The position numbers and the translations under genes are program-made. From positions 14,160,544 through 14,224,543 of the forward strand of contig OX393582.1 in the NCBI GenBank assembly GCA_947652605.1: a stretch of 64,000 nt of DNA, given 5' to 3'. Within the stretch, counting starts at the first letter, position 1, and each line of letters begins with the position of its first letter. Shown piece after piece: positions 25,801-35,869 of this stretch. The notes under the pieces are model-generated. The model had not been told where the DNA came from. It ran no database searches and saw only the letters and a program-made list of their open reading frames with translations. This DNA is from Elmis aenea (Eukaryota > Arthropoda > Insecta > Coleoptera > Elmidae).

Positions 25801-28800
25801 AGAGCAAAACAATAAGCAAAACAACCAAAATAAAAATATACAAAACCCTGATAAGACCCGTCATAACATATGCCATGGAAACAGTAGCAATAAATAAGAA
25901 AGAGGAGGAAGAATTAAAAATAGTGGAGAGGAAAATAATGAGAGCAATACTAGGTCCTAAGGTAACAAGAGATGGAGAAGTAAGACTGAGAAGGAACAAA
26001 GAAATAGAGGAGGAACTCGGAGGAGAAAACATCACTCGACACATCAAAGTACAGCGACTACGTTGGGCAGGACACATCATGCGAAGGAAACCAACCGCAA
26101 TGATTAGGAGGGTAACAGAATGGATTCCTATTTGGCCTAGAAACAAGGGTAGACCAAGGAAAAGATGGAAAGACGCCCTGGAGGAAGATGCAAAGGCACT
26201 GGGAGTAAGGGATTGGAAATCTAAATGCAGGGACAGGAAGGAGTGGAGGAAAATAACGGAGGCAGCCAGAACCAATGAGACTGAAAATTAGAGGAGAGGA
26301 CTGATCCACCTCAACAAATGGATCTACAACAACGCCTCGGCGTTAGCCATAATCCCTAGGATTGTACGGCTCAATGAATATTGTGTTGGGTCGCAATAGT
26401 TTTTTTGAATTGGAAAAGTGGGTCGTGAAAAAAAAAGTTTAAGAACCTCTGATCTAATGCATCAATGGCAGTGTAATCAGTATATGAAAGAATTTTTTTT
26501 TTTCAAACACATTAAGGGCACTAATTTAATAAAATACTATGCAGTTTCTTGTATATATTTTATGTACAAGTTATTTGTAATCTTATGGTAGAATAATATT
26601 TAAAACATTGAAATGTCTACTTTTTTATTTAACAAAAAAAACTTATGAAGTGTACATTTCTCCAGTTTTAAAGAAATTTTTCACCATTTTTTAATTTTTA
26701 TTAGGAGAATCATTTTATTGTAATAATGTTAATTTTTTAAATCTCCAAAAACACATTGTGAGGGTGACGAAATAATTAAATTGAGGATCAGTGCGATTAA
26801 ACAATTTAATTTGAATTCAAAAAACCTTAAATGTAATGTAACTAAAATTTTTCACACTTGTTTTCACATGGAAATGAATATACTCTGGTATAATTATGCA
26901 TTTAGTGAAAATATCAAGAAAAAATAATTTAAAATCAAGTTCATTGTATAGCTTTGAAAATCACATAATTTTTTTATTATTCTCACAGTCGTTTAGTTTT
27001 AAAGTGCTAATTACATGGGAGTTTTCAAAAGAACTGATTTATCATATACATTTTTTAGAAATATGTTTTTACAATTTTTGGAATGTTTTCTAAAAAATCG
27101 CCACGTAGACTACATAAGAAAATAATCACAAATTGAGGATTTTGACTATTTTAGCACCTATTAGGTAAAAAAAAATTTAATATAATATTGAAATTAATAA
27201 TAGAGAAATTGATATTTTGGTAAGAAATTCCCTTAATACAGGGTGAATCAAATTCGAGGGCGACCATGGGGATCTCGCTTATTACTGAAGGTAGAGGGTA
27301 GGTTTAAATTTGGCAAAGCTGCTAAATTTTATGCCATCAATAATATCAAAACAGATTTGAAATATCTTCAACTGTTCTTGAAAAAATCGAAAAAAACTGA
27401 AAAAATGACTTTTTGTTTTTTTGCTATAACTTTTTTATTTATATATTTTTTTATATCTGTAAAAACTTTTACATGGCCACTTTTTACTTTACTTTAAATG
27501 GTGCCATAAATTTTTTGCTGTGCCGATTCCGTTTTGTTTTATAGGTACTAACCCCATAGGTTGAGAACCACTGTCTTATTAACTTTATCAACTAAGGTAC
27601 AAATGATGTCATCTAGACGTTTATAACAAGTAAGACAAGGCTTACGGTATTTTTACTACGAAATCGGTGTATAGTTCCATCCTCAAGACACATTGCTATA
27701 ATTCCTCGACAAACACCTTTGTCCATTATTAAGTCCATTGCAAAATATTCTATGAAATAATCACAATCATATTTCAAAGACTGACCATACAAAGTTTGTA
27801 ATATGGCATGGCCAGTTCTGTCAGCTACAGAACAACATCTATGAGCTTGACCACCTTTACCAAAGTTAATTGAGTGACCGCCAAATGCACGTTGATAAAT
27901 TTTACCATCTTTCATCCGAGAAAATGGCACACCATAATGTTCTAACTCAATTATGGCTTTAGGAGCTTCTCGGCACATATAATGGATGGCATCTTGATCT
28001 CCAAGCCAATCCGATCCTTTCACAGTGTCATACATGTGGTAAATCCATTTATCTTCTTCAACATTCCCTGAAACCAAATTTAAACAATAGTCTTCTTTGA
28101 TAAACGGTTGATTTTTTTAAGTGATAATCCATTTAAGTAACATAAATAAGGTTCATAAAAATCACTTCTCTTTTCTAATTAAATTTATTTATATTAACAG
28201 TAGGTACAGGGTGTCCCATATGCATGATGTAATATAGATTCAATAGTAATAGTTAGCAAAAAGCCATAAATTATTATGAAACGTAAAAAAATCTTAAATT
28301 ATTTAAGTTTTTTGTGTTTACTTAAGTACAGCTAGTTTATTTATCCGCTGTTTTGTTTTGTTTTTCAATGGCCTTTTTGATTAAACTTAATAAACACAAT
28401 AATATTGTAATAGCTTTTTTATTTTTGAAGATAAACCAACAATCAATACATCAATGAAACGAGTAAAAAATTATCTTTTTAATGGTGTCACAGGCAACTA
28501 CGGCCCGTATTGAAAATACGTTATGATGTTAAAATAACAAAAACAAATGAAGATACGTAAAATTTATTAATAAATGTCAAATCTACGCAAAAAAGTGTCC
28601 TGATAATGTCGAAAAATATTTTGAGTATGATTTCAAATAAGCAACTTATAAGCCAAAATCGAAAACGTAATTTTTTGTTTTTTATGAGTAGTGAGAGTTT
28701 GGGGATTTTTTCATAGAATAGTTGCTCTTAAATTATAGAACATTTTAAATCATTTAACCATCTCTGTATCTCTTACCGTTTACGAGATTCCCATGCTGTT

Positions 28801-31800
28801 CACGATAACTGGGACACCCTGCATACTTATAGATTTTTTTTCAATGTTGACATCTTTTAATTGTTTTAAAGTTTGGAAGTTTATTCTGCTTTGACAGCAT
28901 ATTTTTTATAGCTCGACAACTCCCCTTTTTTTAAAGTAATTTTTTGAAGATGATGTTAGCAAAGCTTGTTTGGAATTTGGGGATTCTTTAATGCATATTT
29001 TTCATGATAAAAGGTTAGAAATAAAAACCGAACAAAATTCTGTTTTTGAAGTACATGGCTACAATCAATTTAAATACAGATATGAACAATTTTTTTTTCA
29101 AAGTAAAATCTATTTTGTTTAAAAAAGAAAATAGATTGCAAAGTTAAATAGACAAATTCAATCTAAATTACATGAATTGCTATAAAAATCATAAGGTAAT
29201 TTTAAGTTATAGACCAATCAACTATAAAATTTTAATAGTTTTAGATGAAATTAGATAGGGATCCAAAATTGGAACAAATTGAAAATTCGATAGTATTTCT
29301 TGGCCTTGGTCGTTGCAGAAGACGCAAGATGTTTTAATCAATTTCACAACATAAACCATTTGTAGAAAAAACATTAACAAAATTTGGTGTCATGTCTCAA
29401 ATGGATAGAATATTTTAAAACAAATTCTGTCAAATTTTATTCTAAATTATTAAAAATTTGCAATTTTTTTGCAACACTTAACCAAAACGCCAATGTAGAA
29501 AGAATATTTTCCAGTATTAGCAGACAGTGGACCAAAGGAGGTAATAAGTTGAAAATTTCCACTCTCAGAGAGTAGTTTACCATTATAAAAATATTTCATG
29601 TTTGGAAATTTAGAAAAATAGGAAGCTTTTACAACAAATTTGCGGTGTAGAAAATACAGCAAGAAGAGGCTAAAAATGAAGATGAAGATGATTAAATTAA
29701 ACAATTTTTTTGTAGCGCATTTTGAATTAAAAGTGCAATTTTTATGTTCCTATTAGTTGTTTAAGAAAAAAGAATATGAAAAGATTTGTTCTTTTTTTTT
29801 GTCTTTAACACCAGACAGCCCTATTTTTTTAATAGGCAGAGCTTTGAAGGTATATAGAATATTTAAACGTCTAAATTAATTTTATGTAAGTCAAACCCAT
29901 CTTTGAGATATTGAATACTAAAATTAAACGAATTTTTTTTTATATTGCGCCTTATGTTTTCTTGCATCATTTAAAAGCCTTTGATATACCCATGTGACAT
30001 GATATATAAATGAATTTTGTTTTTGAAAGAGAATTAAATTTTATATCTAAAAATTACAAAATATACAGTGTTCTATTAAAAAACAAAGTTACGTATAAGC
30101 GCACAAAAACAAAACACTGTATAATTGAAGATAATGTTGTTATGTAGTAAATGACCACAAACAACTTTTATTTGAACCTTATTTTAAAATTATTGCTAAT
30201 AACAGAGCTATCGAATAATTCGTCTTGGCTAGGATACCCTGTAGGAGTGTAGGACCTAATAAATACTTTCTATTGTTTAATTTTTCACAGGCCACCGAAT
30301 GATTTATTGTTTGTTTTGTTTTTAATAAAAACGTTTTTAAGGTCTAGGGTCACTTAAATTATGTGATAGGAACTTAATTTTTTTTTTTTTTAAATGACGT
30401 AAAAAAATAAAAGGTGGAATTACAAAATTTTAAAATCAAAAACATAATATACATACAGTGTGTCTAAAAGGAATGGAATATGCTATATATGTATGTAAAA
30501 TGTTTTGAATAAAAGTTGTTTGGTACTTAGTTTTTCACCATAATATTTTTTTTTTTTTTCAAATTACAAAAGCACAATGAAAAACAATTGAATTTTTTTA
30601 AATGGCAAGGTACCCCTATATTATTCTCATTTGATAGAGATTTTTTTTCTCTTTTAAAATTAAGTTTATGGTAAGAGGCCGGAGAAAATCGAAATTTAAA
30701 AGATCGTATTAGAGAAATTACACCTGAAATGGTTGGGAATTTTATAAACGGGTTTAAAAACCGAGTTTATCATTGCCAAGCTGTAAATGGTTCACAGCTT
30801 GAACACTTACTGTAGATTTCATCAAAAAATTTTAGTTCTTTCTAATTTTATACTAAACAATTGAAATAATTTGAGAGTATTTTTTGCGATTTTCTCAAAA
30901 AGTTGCTTAAGTAAGGGTACTAAAGTTTTGCATCATTGAAAAGAAAAAAAAGTTCTCTATCAAATGAGTATAATATAGGGATACCTTGTCATTTAAAAAA
31001 ATGCAATTGTTTTTCATTGCGCTTTTGTTATTGAAAAAAACAATTAAATTTTGTTTTATGGTGGAAAACTAAGTACCAAACAAGTTTTATTCAAAACATT
31101 TTTCCCTAAAGTGGATATTTACTGAGATATACAGGGTGGTGCTTTTTTCGATGCTCACCATTGCTATCTTGGAAACGGTAAGAGATACAAGGTCGGTTAA
31201 ATTAGAGAAAAGTTGCACATTTTGATGGCGATTGAGAATCTGAAATGAAATAGTGGATATTTTGATTCTTTTTTGATTTATTACAAAAAAACTAAATGTG
31301 ATTTTAGAAAAATATTATTATCTTCCCTACCATTGACGCTATTTTATTTAAACTTGGTAACTGTATGTTTTTGACCGTCCTGATTTTGATGACGTCAACA
31401 GAAATTTTCTAAGCCTTCTAGATTTCAAGTTGCGATAGTCAACTTTTTTATTTCTTATGGCCGCCATGTTGGATTTTTACACCATCAGACAAACAAAAAA
31501 ATTAACTTTCCAGATTTGTAACCAACATACTCTTTTTCTTTCAAAAAACTTGTTAAAATTTGAAAATTTGTATTAATAATCTATAAAATCGCGAATGTTC
31601 TGAAAAACAATTGAAATTATAATATAAATAAAAGTGACACAGCATTTTATAGGTCTAATAAAAAAACGAAATGACAATAAATTTAAAACACCAGACGGTC
31701 GTCGTTCGTCGGTCATCGTTCGTCAGTCGTCGTTCGTCGTTCTTCGGTCGTCGTTCGTCGTTCTTCGGTCGTTGGTCATCGTTCGTCGGTCGTCGGTCGT

Positions 31801-34800
31801 CGTTCGTCGGTCATCGTTCGTCAATCGTCGTTCGTCGGTCGTCGTTTATCGGTCGTCGTTCGTCGTTCTTCGGTTGTCGTTCGTCGTTCTTCGGTCGTCG
31901 GTCGTCGTTCGTCATTTGTCGGTCGTCGTTCGTCGGCCGTCGGCCGTCGGTCGTCGTTCAACATTCGTCGGTCGTCGTTCGTCGGTCGTCGTTCTTCGGT
32001 CGTCGGTCGTCGGTCATCGTTCATCAGTCGTCGTTCGACGGCCGTCGTTCGTTGTTCTTCGGTCGTCGTTCTTCGTTCGTCGGTCCTCTTTCGACGGACA
32101 TCGTTCGACGTTCGTCGTTCGACGTTCTTCGGTCGACGTTTGTCGTTCAACGGTCGTCGTTCGACGGTCGTCGTTCGTCGGTCATCGTTAGTCAGTCGTC
32201 GTTCATCGGCCGTCAGTCGTCATTCTTCGGTCGTCGTTCGTCGTTCTTCGTTCGTCGGTCATCATTCGTCAGTCGTCGGTCGTCAGTCGTCGGTCGTCGT
32301 TCGTCGGTCATCGTTCGTCAGTCGTCGTTCGTCGGCCGTCGGTCGTCGTTCGTCGTTCTTCGGTCGTCGTTTGTCGTTCTTCGTTCGTCGGTCCTCGTTC
32401 AACGGTCGTCGGTAGTTGTTCGTCGTTCGTCGGTCGTCGTACGTCGTTCTTCGGTCGTCGTTCATCGGTCGTCGTACGTCGTTTTTCGGTCGTCATTCGT
32501 CGGTCGTCGGCCGTCGGCCGTCGGCCGTCGTTCGACGTTCGTCGGTCGTCGGTCGCCAGTCGTCGTTCGTCGTTCTTCGGTCGTCGTTTGTCGTTCTTCG
32601 TTCGTCGGTCCTCGTTCGTCGGTCGTCGGTCATCGGTCGTAGTTCGTCGTTCGTCGGTCGTCGGCCGTCGGTCGTCGTTCTTCGGTCGTCGTTTGTCGTT
32701 CTTTGTTCGTCGGTCCTCGTTTGACGGTCGTCGGTCGTCGTTCTTCGGTCGTCGTTCGTCGTTCGTCGTTCGTCGGTCGTCGTTCGTCGTTCTTCGGTCG
32801 TCGTTCATCGGTCGTCGTTCATCGGCCGTCGGTCGTCGTTCGTCGTTCGTCAGTCATCATTCGTCAGTCGTCGTTCGTCGGTCCTCGTTCGACGGTCGTC
32901 GGTAGTTGTTCGTCGTTCGACGGTCGTCGGTAGTTGTTCGTCGTTCCACGTTCTTTGGTCGTCGTTCGACGTTCGTCGTTCGTCGTTCTATGGTCGTCGT
33001 TCAACGGTCGTCGTTCGACGTTTGTCGTTCAACGGTCGTCGGTCGTCGTTCGTCGGCCATCGTTCGTCGGCCGTCGTTCGTCATTCGATGGTCGTCGGTC
33101 TTCGTTTGTCAGTCATCATTCGTCAGTCGTCGTACGTCGTTTTTCGGTCGTCGTTTGTCGGTCGTCGTACGTCGTTTTTCGGTCGTCATTCGTCGGTCGT
33201 CGTTCGTCGGCCATCGGCCGTCGTTCGACGTTCGTTGGTCGTCGGTCGCCAGTTGTCGTTCGTCGTTCTTCGGTCGTCGGTCGTCGTTCTTCGTTCGTCG
33301 GTCCTCGTTCGTCGGTCGTCGGTCATCGGTCGTCGTTCGTCGTTCGTCGGTCGTCGGCCGTCGGTCGTCGTTCTTCGGTCGTCGTTTGTCGTTCTTTGTT
33401 CGTCGGTCCTCGTTTGACGGTCGTCGGTCGTCGTTCTTCGGTCGTCGTTCGTCGGTCGTCGTTCGTCGGTCGTCGTTCGTCGTTCGTCGTTCGTCGTTCT
33501 TCGGTCGTCGGTCGTCGTTCGTCGTTCGTCAGTCATCATTCGTCAGTCGTTCGACGGTCGTCGGTAGTTGTTCGTCGTTCGACGTTCTTCGGTCGTCGTT
33601 CGTCGTTCGACGGTCGTCGGTAGTTGTTCGTCGTTCCACGTTCTTTGGTCGTCGTTCGACGTTTGTCGTTCGTCGTTCTATGGTCGTCGTTCAACGGTCG
33701 TCGTTCGACGTTTGTCGTTCAACGGTCGTCGGTCGTCGTTCGTCGGCCATCGTTCGTCGGCCGTCGTTCGTCATTCGATGGTCGTCGGTCTTCGTTTGTC
33801 AGTCATCATTCGTCAGTCGTCGTTCGTCGGTCTTCGTTCGACGGTCGTCGGTAGTTGTTCGTCGTTCGACGTTCGTCGTTCAACGGTCGTCGTTCGACGT
33901 TTGTCGTTCAACGGTCGTCGGTCGTCGTTCGGCGGTCGACGGTCGTCGTTCGTCGGTCATCGTTCGTCAGTCGTCGTTCGTCGGCTTTCGGTCGTCGTTC
34001 GTTATTCGATGGTCGTCGTTCGTCTTTCGACGGTCATTGGTCGTCGTTCGTTGTTCGACGTTCTTCGGTCGTCATTCAACGGTCGTCGTTCGACGTTTGA
34101 TGTTCAACGGTCGTCGTTCGTCGGTCGCCGTTCGTCGTTTTAAAGAAAAAAGGTATCTTGGTTACCAATCTAAAAAGCTAATTTTTTTGTCTGCCTGATG
34201 GTGTAAAAATCCAATATGGCGGCCATAACAAATAATAAAGTTGACTATCGCAACTTGAAATCTAGAAGGCTTAGAAAATTTCTGTTGACGTCATCAAAAT
34301 CAGGACGGTCAAAAACATACAGTTACCAAGTTTAAATTAAATAGTGTCAGTGGTAGGGAAGATAATAATATTTTTCTAAAATCACATTATTTAGTTTTTT
34401 TGTAATAAATCAAAAACGAATCAAAATTTCCAGGATTTCTTTTCAGATTCTTAATCGCCATAAAAATGTGCAACTTTTCTCTGATCTAACCGACCTTGTA
34501 TCTCTTACCGTTTCCAAGATAGCAATGGTGAGCATTAAAAAAAGCACCACCCTATATAGCATATTCCTATCCTTTTGGACACACTGTATATGAATAATTA
34601 GCAATAAAACCCAAGGCTTTCTCTTAAAATAAAAAAGGTCAGGGTTGGAAAGTTTTCAATTATTATTAAGTTTAGATTCTTTAATACAATTACCTAATGC
34701 AGCATTAATGCCTCCTTGTGCTGCTGTGGTATGGGAACGGGTTGGAAACAGTTTTGTCACAACAGCAGTTTTAAAACCATCTTCTATTAAACCTATGGCT

Positions 34801-35258
34801 GCTCTTAGACCAGCACCACCTGCCCCAATAACGACTGCATCATAAGTATGGTCGATTACGGGATATTGTTTAGATACAGTATTCACTGTGTAAGTAGGTA
34901 AATTTCTGATTAAACTAAATAAAACTGTATTTCTCTGAAATGACAAGAAAAATTTTTAAAAATATTTTTCATCGTTTACTTTAAGTAAAGGTTTGACGAT
35001 AATAATAAAACATATATATATATATATACCACATAAAGATTTTACAAATGTTTATATTACAAAATATACTTATAAAGTAATAACAAAATTAAATTCAAAC
35101 AATCATCTCTACAGATAGATATGGTAAAGGCTATGTCATATTTTTCTTAACATACATGTACGCAGAATATGATAATAAATAATTACCAAATTATACATTT
35201 GTTACTTACAAACCTTTTCAAAAATAAATCTTGCCCATTTAGCATATATTTTTGACAT
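13840..35258 (-). CDS. SdhA: Succinate dehydrogenase flavoprotein subunit, copy A (complete, divergent paralog)
   Basis: Second complex II flavoprotein gene, complete here. Coding exons: 35258-35214, 34934-34694, 28067-27646, 21792-21489, 18613-18414, 14669-14484, 14376-13840. All joins keep phase (0,1,0,1,0,0) and total 1935 nt, or 644 residues, normal for SdhA. Exon 1 begins [15 protein letters not shown], a basic presequence unlike that of copy B; this exon is short and inferred from splice sites. GAGGAG is at 52-57 and the FAD-linking histidine at about 83. Residues known to act in catalysis in the family are kept: [26 protein letters not shown] and [10 protein letters not shown]. The C-terminus ends in HWRKHT...PGARSY as expected. 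It is more divergent than copy B; one loop reads [12 protein letters not shown] where the family usually has GEAAxxSVHGANR, one residue longer. No stop or frameshift is seen, so it is likely functional, possibly with restricted expression like other insect SdhA paralogs (inference). Its introns are full of transposons. Confidence 0.92.
15750..16313. mobile_element. hAT-like element with AAGTACTT-rich interior
   Basis: The ends CAGAGCTGGGCA and TGCCCAGCTCTG are perfect inverted repeats flanked by GTCCAGAA and GTCCACAA (8 bp, one mismatch). Large parts of the interior are imperfect repeats of the self-complementary words AAGTACTT and ACTTAAGTACT, making it prone to fold. No coding capacity. Confidence 0.82.
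16557..16797 (-). mobile_element. tRNA-derived SINE
   Basis: On the minus strand TTGGCTGGTTGG resembles a pol III A box and GGTTCGAATCC is a perfect B box, about 45 bp apart; a tRNA-unrelated body follows and the copy ends in a poly-A run at 16557-16567. It is not a tRNA gene: no acceptor stem pairs and the body runs on. No target duplication was recognised. Confidence 0.7.
17217..17309. repeat. Short inverted repeat (hairpin)
   Basis: CATGCAACTTCATTCATAAT at 17225-17244 pairs with ATTATGAATGAAGTTGGCCATG starting at 17281, and pairing extends outward through CTATGAC. The stem is about 27 bp with one 1-2-nt bulge; the loop is about 36 nt. It sits directly next to the end of the foldback at 14795-17206, in SdhA copy A intron 5. 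Confidence 0.75.
17310..18413. other. Intron sequence with no recognised feature
   Basis: AT-rich, with a short (ATTTTAATAAATAAACACATA) duplication near 17380-17425. I see no gene or complete element. Confidence 0.4.
18673..19592. mobile_element. Foldback element, CAGGGTGTCCCAAATTCGAG family
   Basis: 920 bp. CAGGGTGTCCCAAATTCGAG on the left mirrors CTCGAATTTGGGACACCCTG on the right, with TA outside each. The arms are several hundred bases long (GCATGGGGATCTCGCTTAT...; GACCACCATCCGATTCGGCT / GTGACCACTATTCGATTCGG). The loop near 19000-19260 resembles that of 47130-48580. It lies in intron 4 of SdhA copy A. Confidence 0.85.
20378..21017. mobile_element. Foldback element, GTGGACCAAATTTGAA family, ends trimmed
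   Basis: GTGGACCAAATTTGAAAG at the left mirrors AATATTTGAATTTGGTCCAC at the right, and GATATCTCGGTTACC mirrors GGTAACTGAGATACC. The outermost CAGGGTG is lost at the left. It abuts the right end of another element (CGAATTTGGACCACCCTG, about 20355-20376). A larger relative is at 54527-56471. Confidence 0.7.
21161..21268 (+). repeat. Four exact tandem copies of a 27-bp unit
   Basis: The unit is AATTGAATAAAAC followed by AATTGAAATCAGAC; the two halves are themselves alike. Copies are 21161-21187, 21188-21214, 21215-21241 and 21242-21268, with no differences. It is open in one plus frame but has no sign of being coding. Confidence 0.95.
22326..22460. mobile_element. Single CAGGGTGTTTCAC foldback end
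   Basis: A left end (TA, then CAGGGTGTTTCACTTTTCAATG) without a matching right end nearby. The right limit is arbitrary. The following stretch to 23036 is AT-rich and unrecognised. Confidence 0.35.
23045..26451. mobile_element. hAT-like element split by the RTE-like LINE
   Basis: The left end CAGTGATTCTTAAAC at 23045 and the right end GTTTAAGAACCTCTG at 26451 are inverted repeats of hAT type. They are flanked by ATTTAATG (23037-23044) and ATCTAATG (26452-26459), an 8-bp target duplication with one mismatch. The left part runs to about 23300 and the right part from about 26380; between them sits the LINE, whose 3' UTR follows the stop at 26291. Right-part text (TGGGTCGCAATAG, GGGTCGTGAAAA) resembles the left part in reverse. 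The whole nest lies in intron 3 of SdhA copy A. Confidence 0.8.
23340..26291 (+). CDS. Non-LTR retrotransposon ORF: endonuclease-reverse transcriptase (RTE-like)
   Basis: Intact 983-codon ORF. Residues about 20-240 form an APE-type endonuclease: ATWNVKTM near 24, [35 protein letters not shown] and TDHYMVVA. The reverse transcriptase follows: [37 protein letters not shown], motif [12 protein letters not shown] near 622, [19 protein letters not shown], catalytic AYADD near 720 and FNYLGVTV. The tail has RWAGHIMRR and [14 protein letters not shown], typical of RTE-like elements in arthropods. It would make first-strand cDNA at a nicked target. No gag-like ORF1 is seen, as usual for RTE. With no stop or frameshift the copy is probably recent. 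Clade assignment is by motif only. The codon use is very A-rich. Confidence 0.93.
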   Translation: MFKDKRRTRQTDDDISKYEQIKIATWNVKTMLRIGKMEEIARELEKYNIDVAAVQETRWERAGEITKDKYTFLYSGEEKRGRNGVGYYIGKKLANNIIEFTPVNGRIALLRLKLKTKYISVVNIYAPTEVAEQTEKDNFYEKLNKICEDLPKKDEVIIMGDANAQIGKETYLSEVTGTGKGIIHSETNDNGHRLSQLAGSLNMTLQSTKFEHPRKHKVTWRHPTGVIENQIDHVMATKGIGKKITDTRTYRGAQAETDHYMVVATIGNVELQRRHNTNKHNKRWDVETLQKEEVREKLEEINSKNTQSQTTNIDEIWKEIKENTTKAAKETLGRAASNRQNKEWFNQECEEARKQKNLARTKWITSNAEQDRTDYQIKRNLANAVYKKRKNDWINTMLEEIEQEGRNPNLKHFYKKIRIQYNSKIIKIRGIKNKTGKIENDPQKMGDIWKQYYREMLYAKEREIRNEENKSEQEEGEECPEEEEIQKEIRKLKNGKAPGEDEIEAELIKYGGQQLHTQVCYLIRQIWTQNKMPKDWNTSIIIPLHKKGGKENCKNYRPIALLNTTYKILAKLINKRLKTHAEKILGDYQNGFRPGRSTIDAIHTLDQILQKMWEHNKEIHVAFIDFKTAFDSVKRKESLRELELLGIPGKLITLLEMTLNNTTAKVRFQGITTEPFKVNKGVKQGDSLSPTIFNLILEGALRKAKLDEKNIMVNQIQIVAYADDIAIIGNRRKDLIRAIDQLDKEAKKLGLEINEEKTKYMKIGKENMHLQNDLQTKEYTFEEVNTFNYLGVTVGQAGKNRAKERILKGNQAYGRNKTLLKSKTISKTTKIKIYKTLIRPVITYAMETVAINKKEEEELKIVERKIMRAILGPKVTRDGEVRLRRNKEIEEELGGENITRHIKVQRLRWAGHIMRRKPTAMIRRVTEWIPIWPRNKGRPRKRWKDALEEDAKALGVRDWKSKCRDRKEWRKITEAARTNETEN
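27238..27574. mobile_element. Foldback left end followed by a hAT-like right end
   Basis: CAGGGTGAATCAAATTCGAG with CATGGGGATCTCGCTTATTA marks a left foldback arm with no right arm. It stops near a stretch ending GGTTGAGAACCACTG at 27574, the right end of a hAT-like element. This looks like one repeat broken by another. It lies 72 bp from exon 3 of SdhA copy A. Confidence 0.5.
28207..28821. mobile_element. Foldback element, CGATAACTGGGACACCCTG family
   Basis: The right end CGATAACTGGGACACCCTG and the block CTTACCGTTTACGAGATTCC match the 14795 and 49965 elements. The left arm (CAGGGTGTCCCATATGCATG) has diverged. TA is on the left, CA on the right. Confidence 0.65.
28950..29577 (+). pseudogene. 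hAT transposase remnant (C-terminal dimerisation region)
   Basis: The clearest part, 29384-29575, translates with [19 protein letters not shown], the pattern of the hAT dimerisation domain (residues around N-x-x-x-E-R-x-F-S). The frame is closed upstream by stops, so no long transposase can be read. The left limit is a guess. It lies in intron 2 of SdhA copy A, beside a foldback element; nothing shows which of the nearby hAT-like elements it belongs to. Confidence 0.55.
30066..30241. mobile_element. Fragment of the AAGACGAATTATTCG foldback family
   Basis: The right part ending AATAATTCGTCTTGGCTAGG then ATACCCTG matches the right third of the element at 51892-53154, including the phrase ACAAAACACTGT. 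The left two thirds are missing. Confidence 0.6.
31132..34553. mobile_element. Foldback element carrying a 2.4 kb minisatellite
   Basis: Arms of about 410 bp: CAGGGTGGTGCTTTTTTCG at the left mirrors AAAAAAAGCACCACCCT at the right. Mirrored blocks include TTGCTATCTTGGAAACGGTA, TGATGACGTCAACAGAAATT and GCCGCCATGTTGGATTTTTA. The right terminal G is lost. About 155 bp of unique sequence (31541-31695) separates the left arm from the repeat array. It is inserted into the outer element at a TA in GAGATATA. A fragment of the same family, without array, is at 36979-37400. Confidence 0.82.
31696..34140 (+). repeat. CpG-rich minisatellite, 7-bp period
   Basis: About 2.45 kb built from GTCGTTC and GTCGGTC heptamers and near variants (GTCGTTCGTCGGTC and the like). 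The plus strand is almost free of A, and CpG density is very high against an AT-rich surround. Since 7 is not a multiple of 3, every frame cycles through the same heptapeptide and long ORFs open on both strands: [14 protein letters not shown] on plus, [13 protein letters not shown] on minus. These are by-products of the repeat, not genes. Higher-order duplications are present (for example 32905-33140 resembles 33570-33810). Confidence 0.95.
35003..35020 (+). repeat. Short (TA)n microsatellite
   Basis: Perfect TA dinucleotide run in intron 1 of SdhA copy A. Confidence 0.7.
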
Positions 35259-35869
35259 ATTTGTACTTACTTGACATCTAATATTTTTAATAATAAATGT
35301 TTCATGTTAACTGGCAACATATTAATTTATTTTAACCTGACAGAATTATAGATAGATTTAAGTCACTTAAAAAATGTTTCTTTAAAAAATAAATACTAAA
35401 AATTAAGTTAAGTAGAAGTGGTTTTATAATTAACTTAGATTATTAAAACAAAATAATCAGAAGTTTTGTACTAAATAATATCTAACAAATGCAAATAAAA
35501 TCATCCTGCTTTTTTTATTTTAGAAAGTACCATTGATATTAAAATCTTTTAAAGGCCAAATATTTTGAGAATGTGATGATTGTAAATATAAAACACTTCA
35601 AGTGCGACTAAATTTTATTAATGAAAATTATTGTTTTTGTTATGAATTTGCGAATCAATAATAATATTTTCAACAATGACAATAAATTTTCTTTGTAACA
35701 TAACAATACTTTGGGTCACAGCTCAAGAAGGTTAAGAAACACTCGCTTACAACAAGCGAACTAATAAAGTCATTGCTACAATTAATGTAACATGTTAGTA
35801 ATAAAAACCTAAAGGAACTTTGACAAGTTATAAATGAAAATTATGCATAGAGCATAGAGCATTGTACAC

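Larger units (their letters stand above)
30456..34586. mobile_element. Outer foldback, CAGTGTGTCCAAAAGG family, enclosing the minisatellite element
   Basis: CAGTGTGTCTAAAAGGAATG at 30456 mirrors CCTTTTGGACACACTG at 34586, with TA outside both. A first pair of arms (about 30496-31110, GTTTGGTACTTAGTTTTTCA mirrored) is followed by the insertion at 31132-34553, then the outer right end. The sister copy at 51860-53283 carries a different insert. Confidence 0.8.

Noticed and set aside
31634..34198. More than a dozen overlapping long ORFs on both strands (RRSSFVG-like and [13 protein letters not shown] proteins)
   Set aside because: They come from a 7-bp repeat lacking stops, which opens every frame. 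There is no conserved domain or start context, and opposite strands are open at once.
34656..34946. SdhA copy A starting at 34946
   Set aside because: The codon there is TTG inside the intron; the acceptor TTTCAG ends at 34935, and the ATG exon is placed at 35258-35214.
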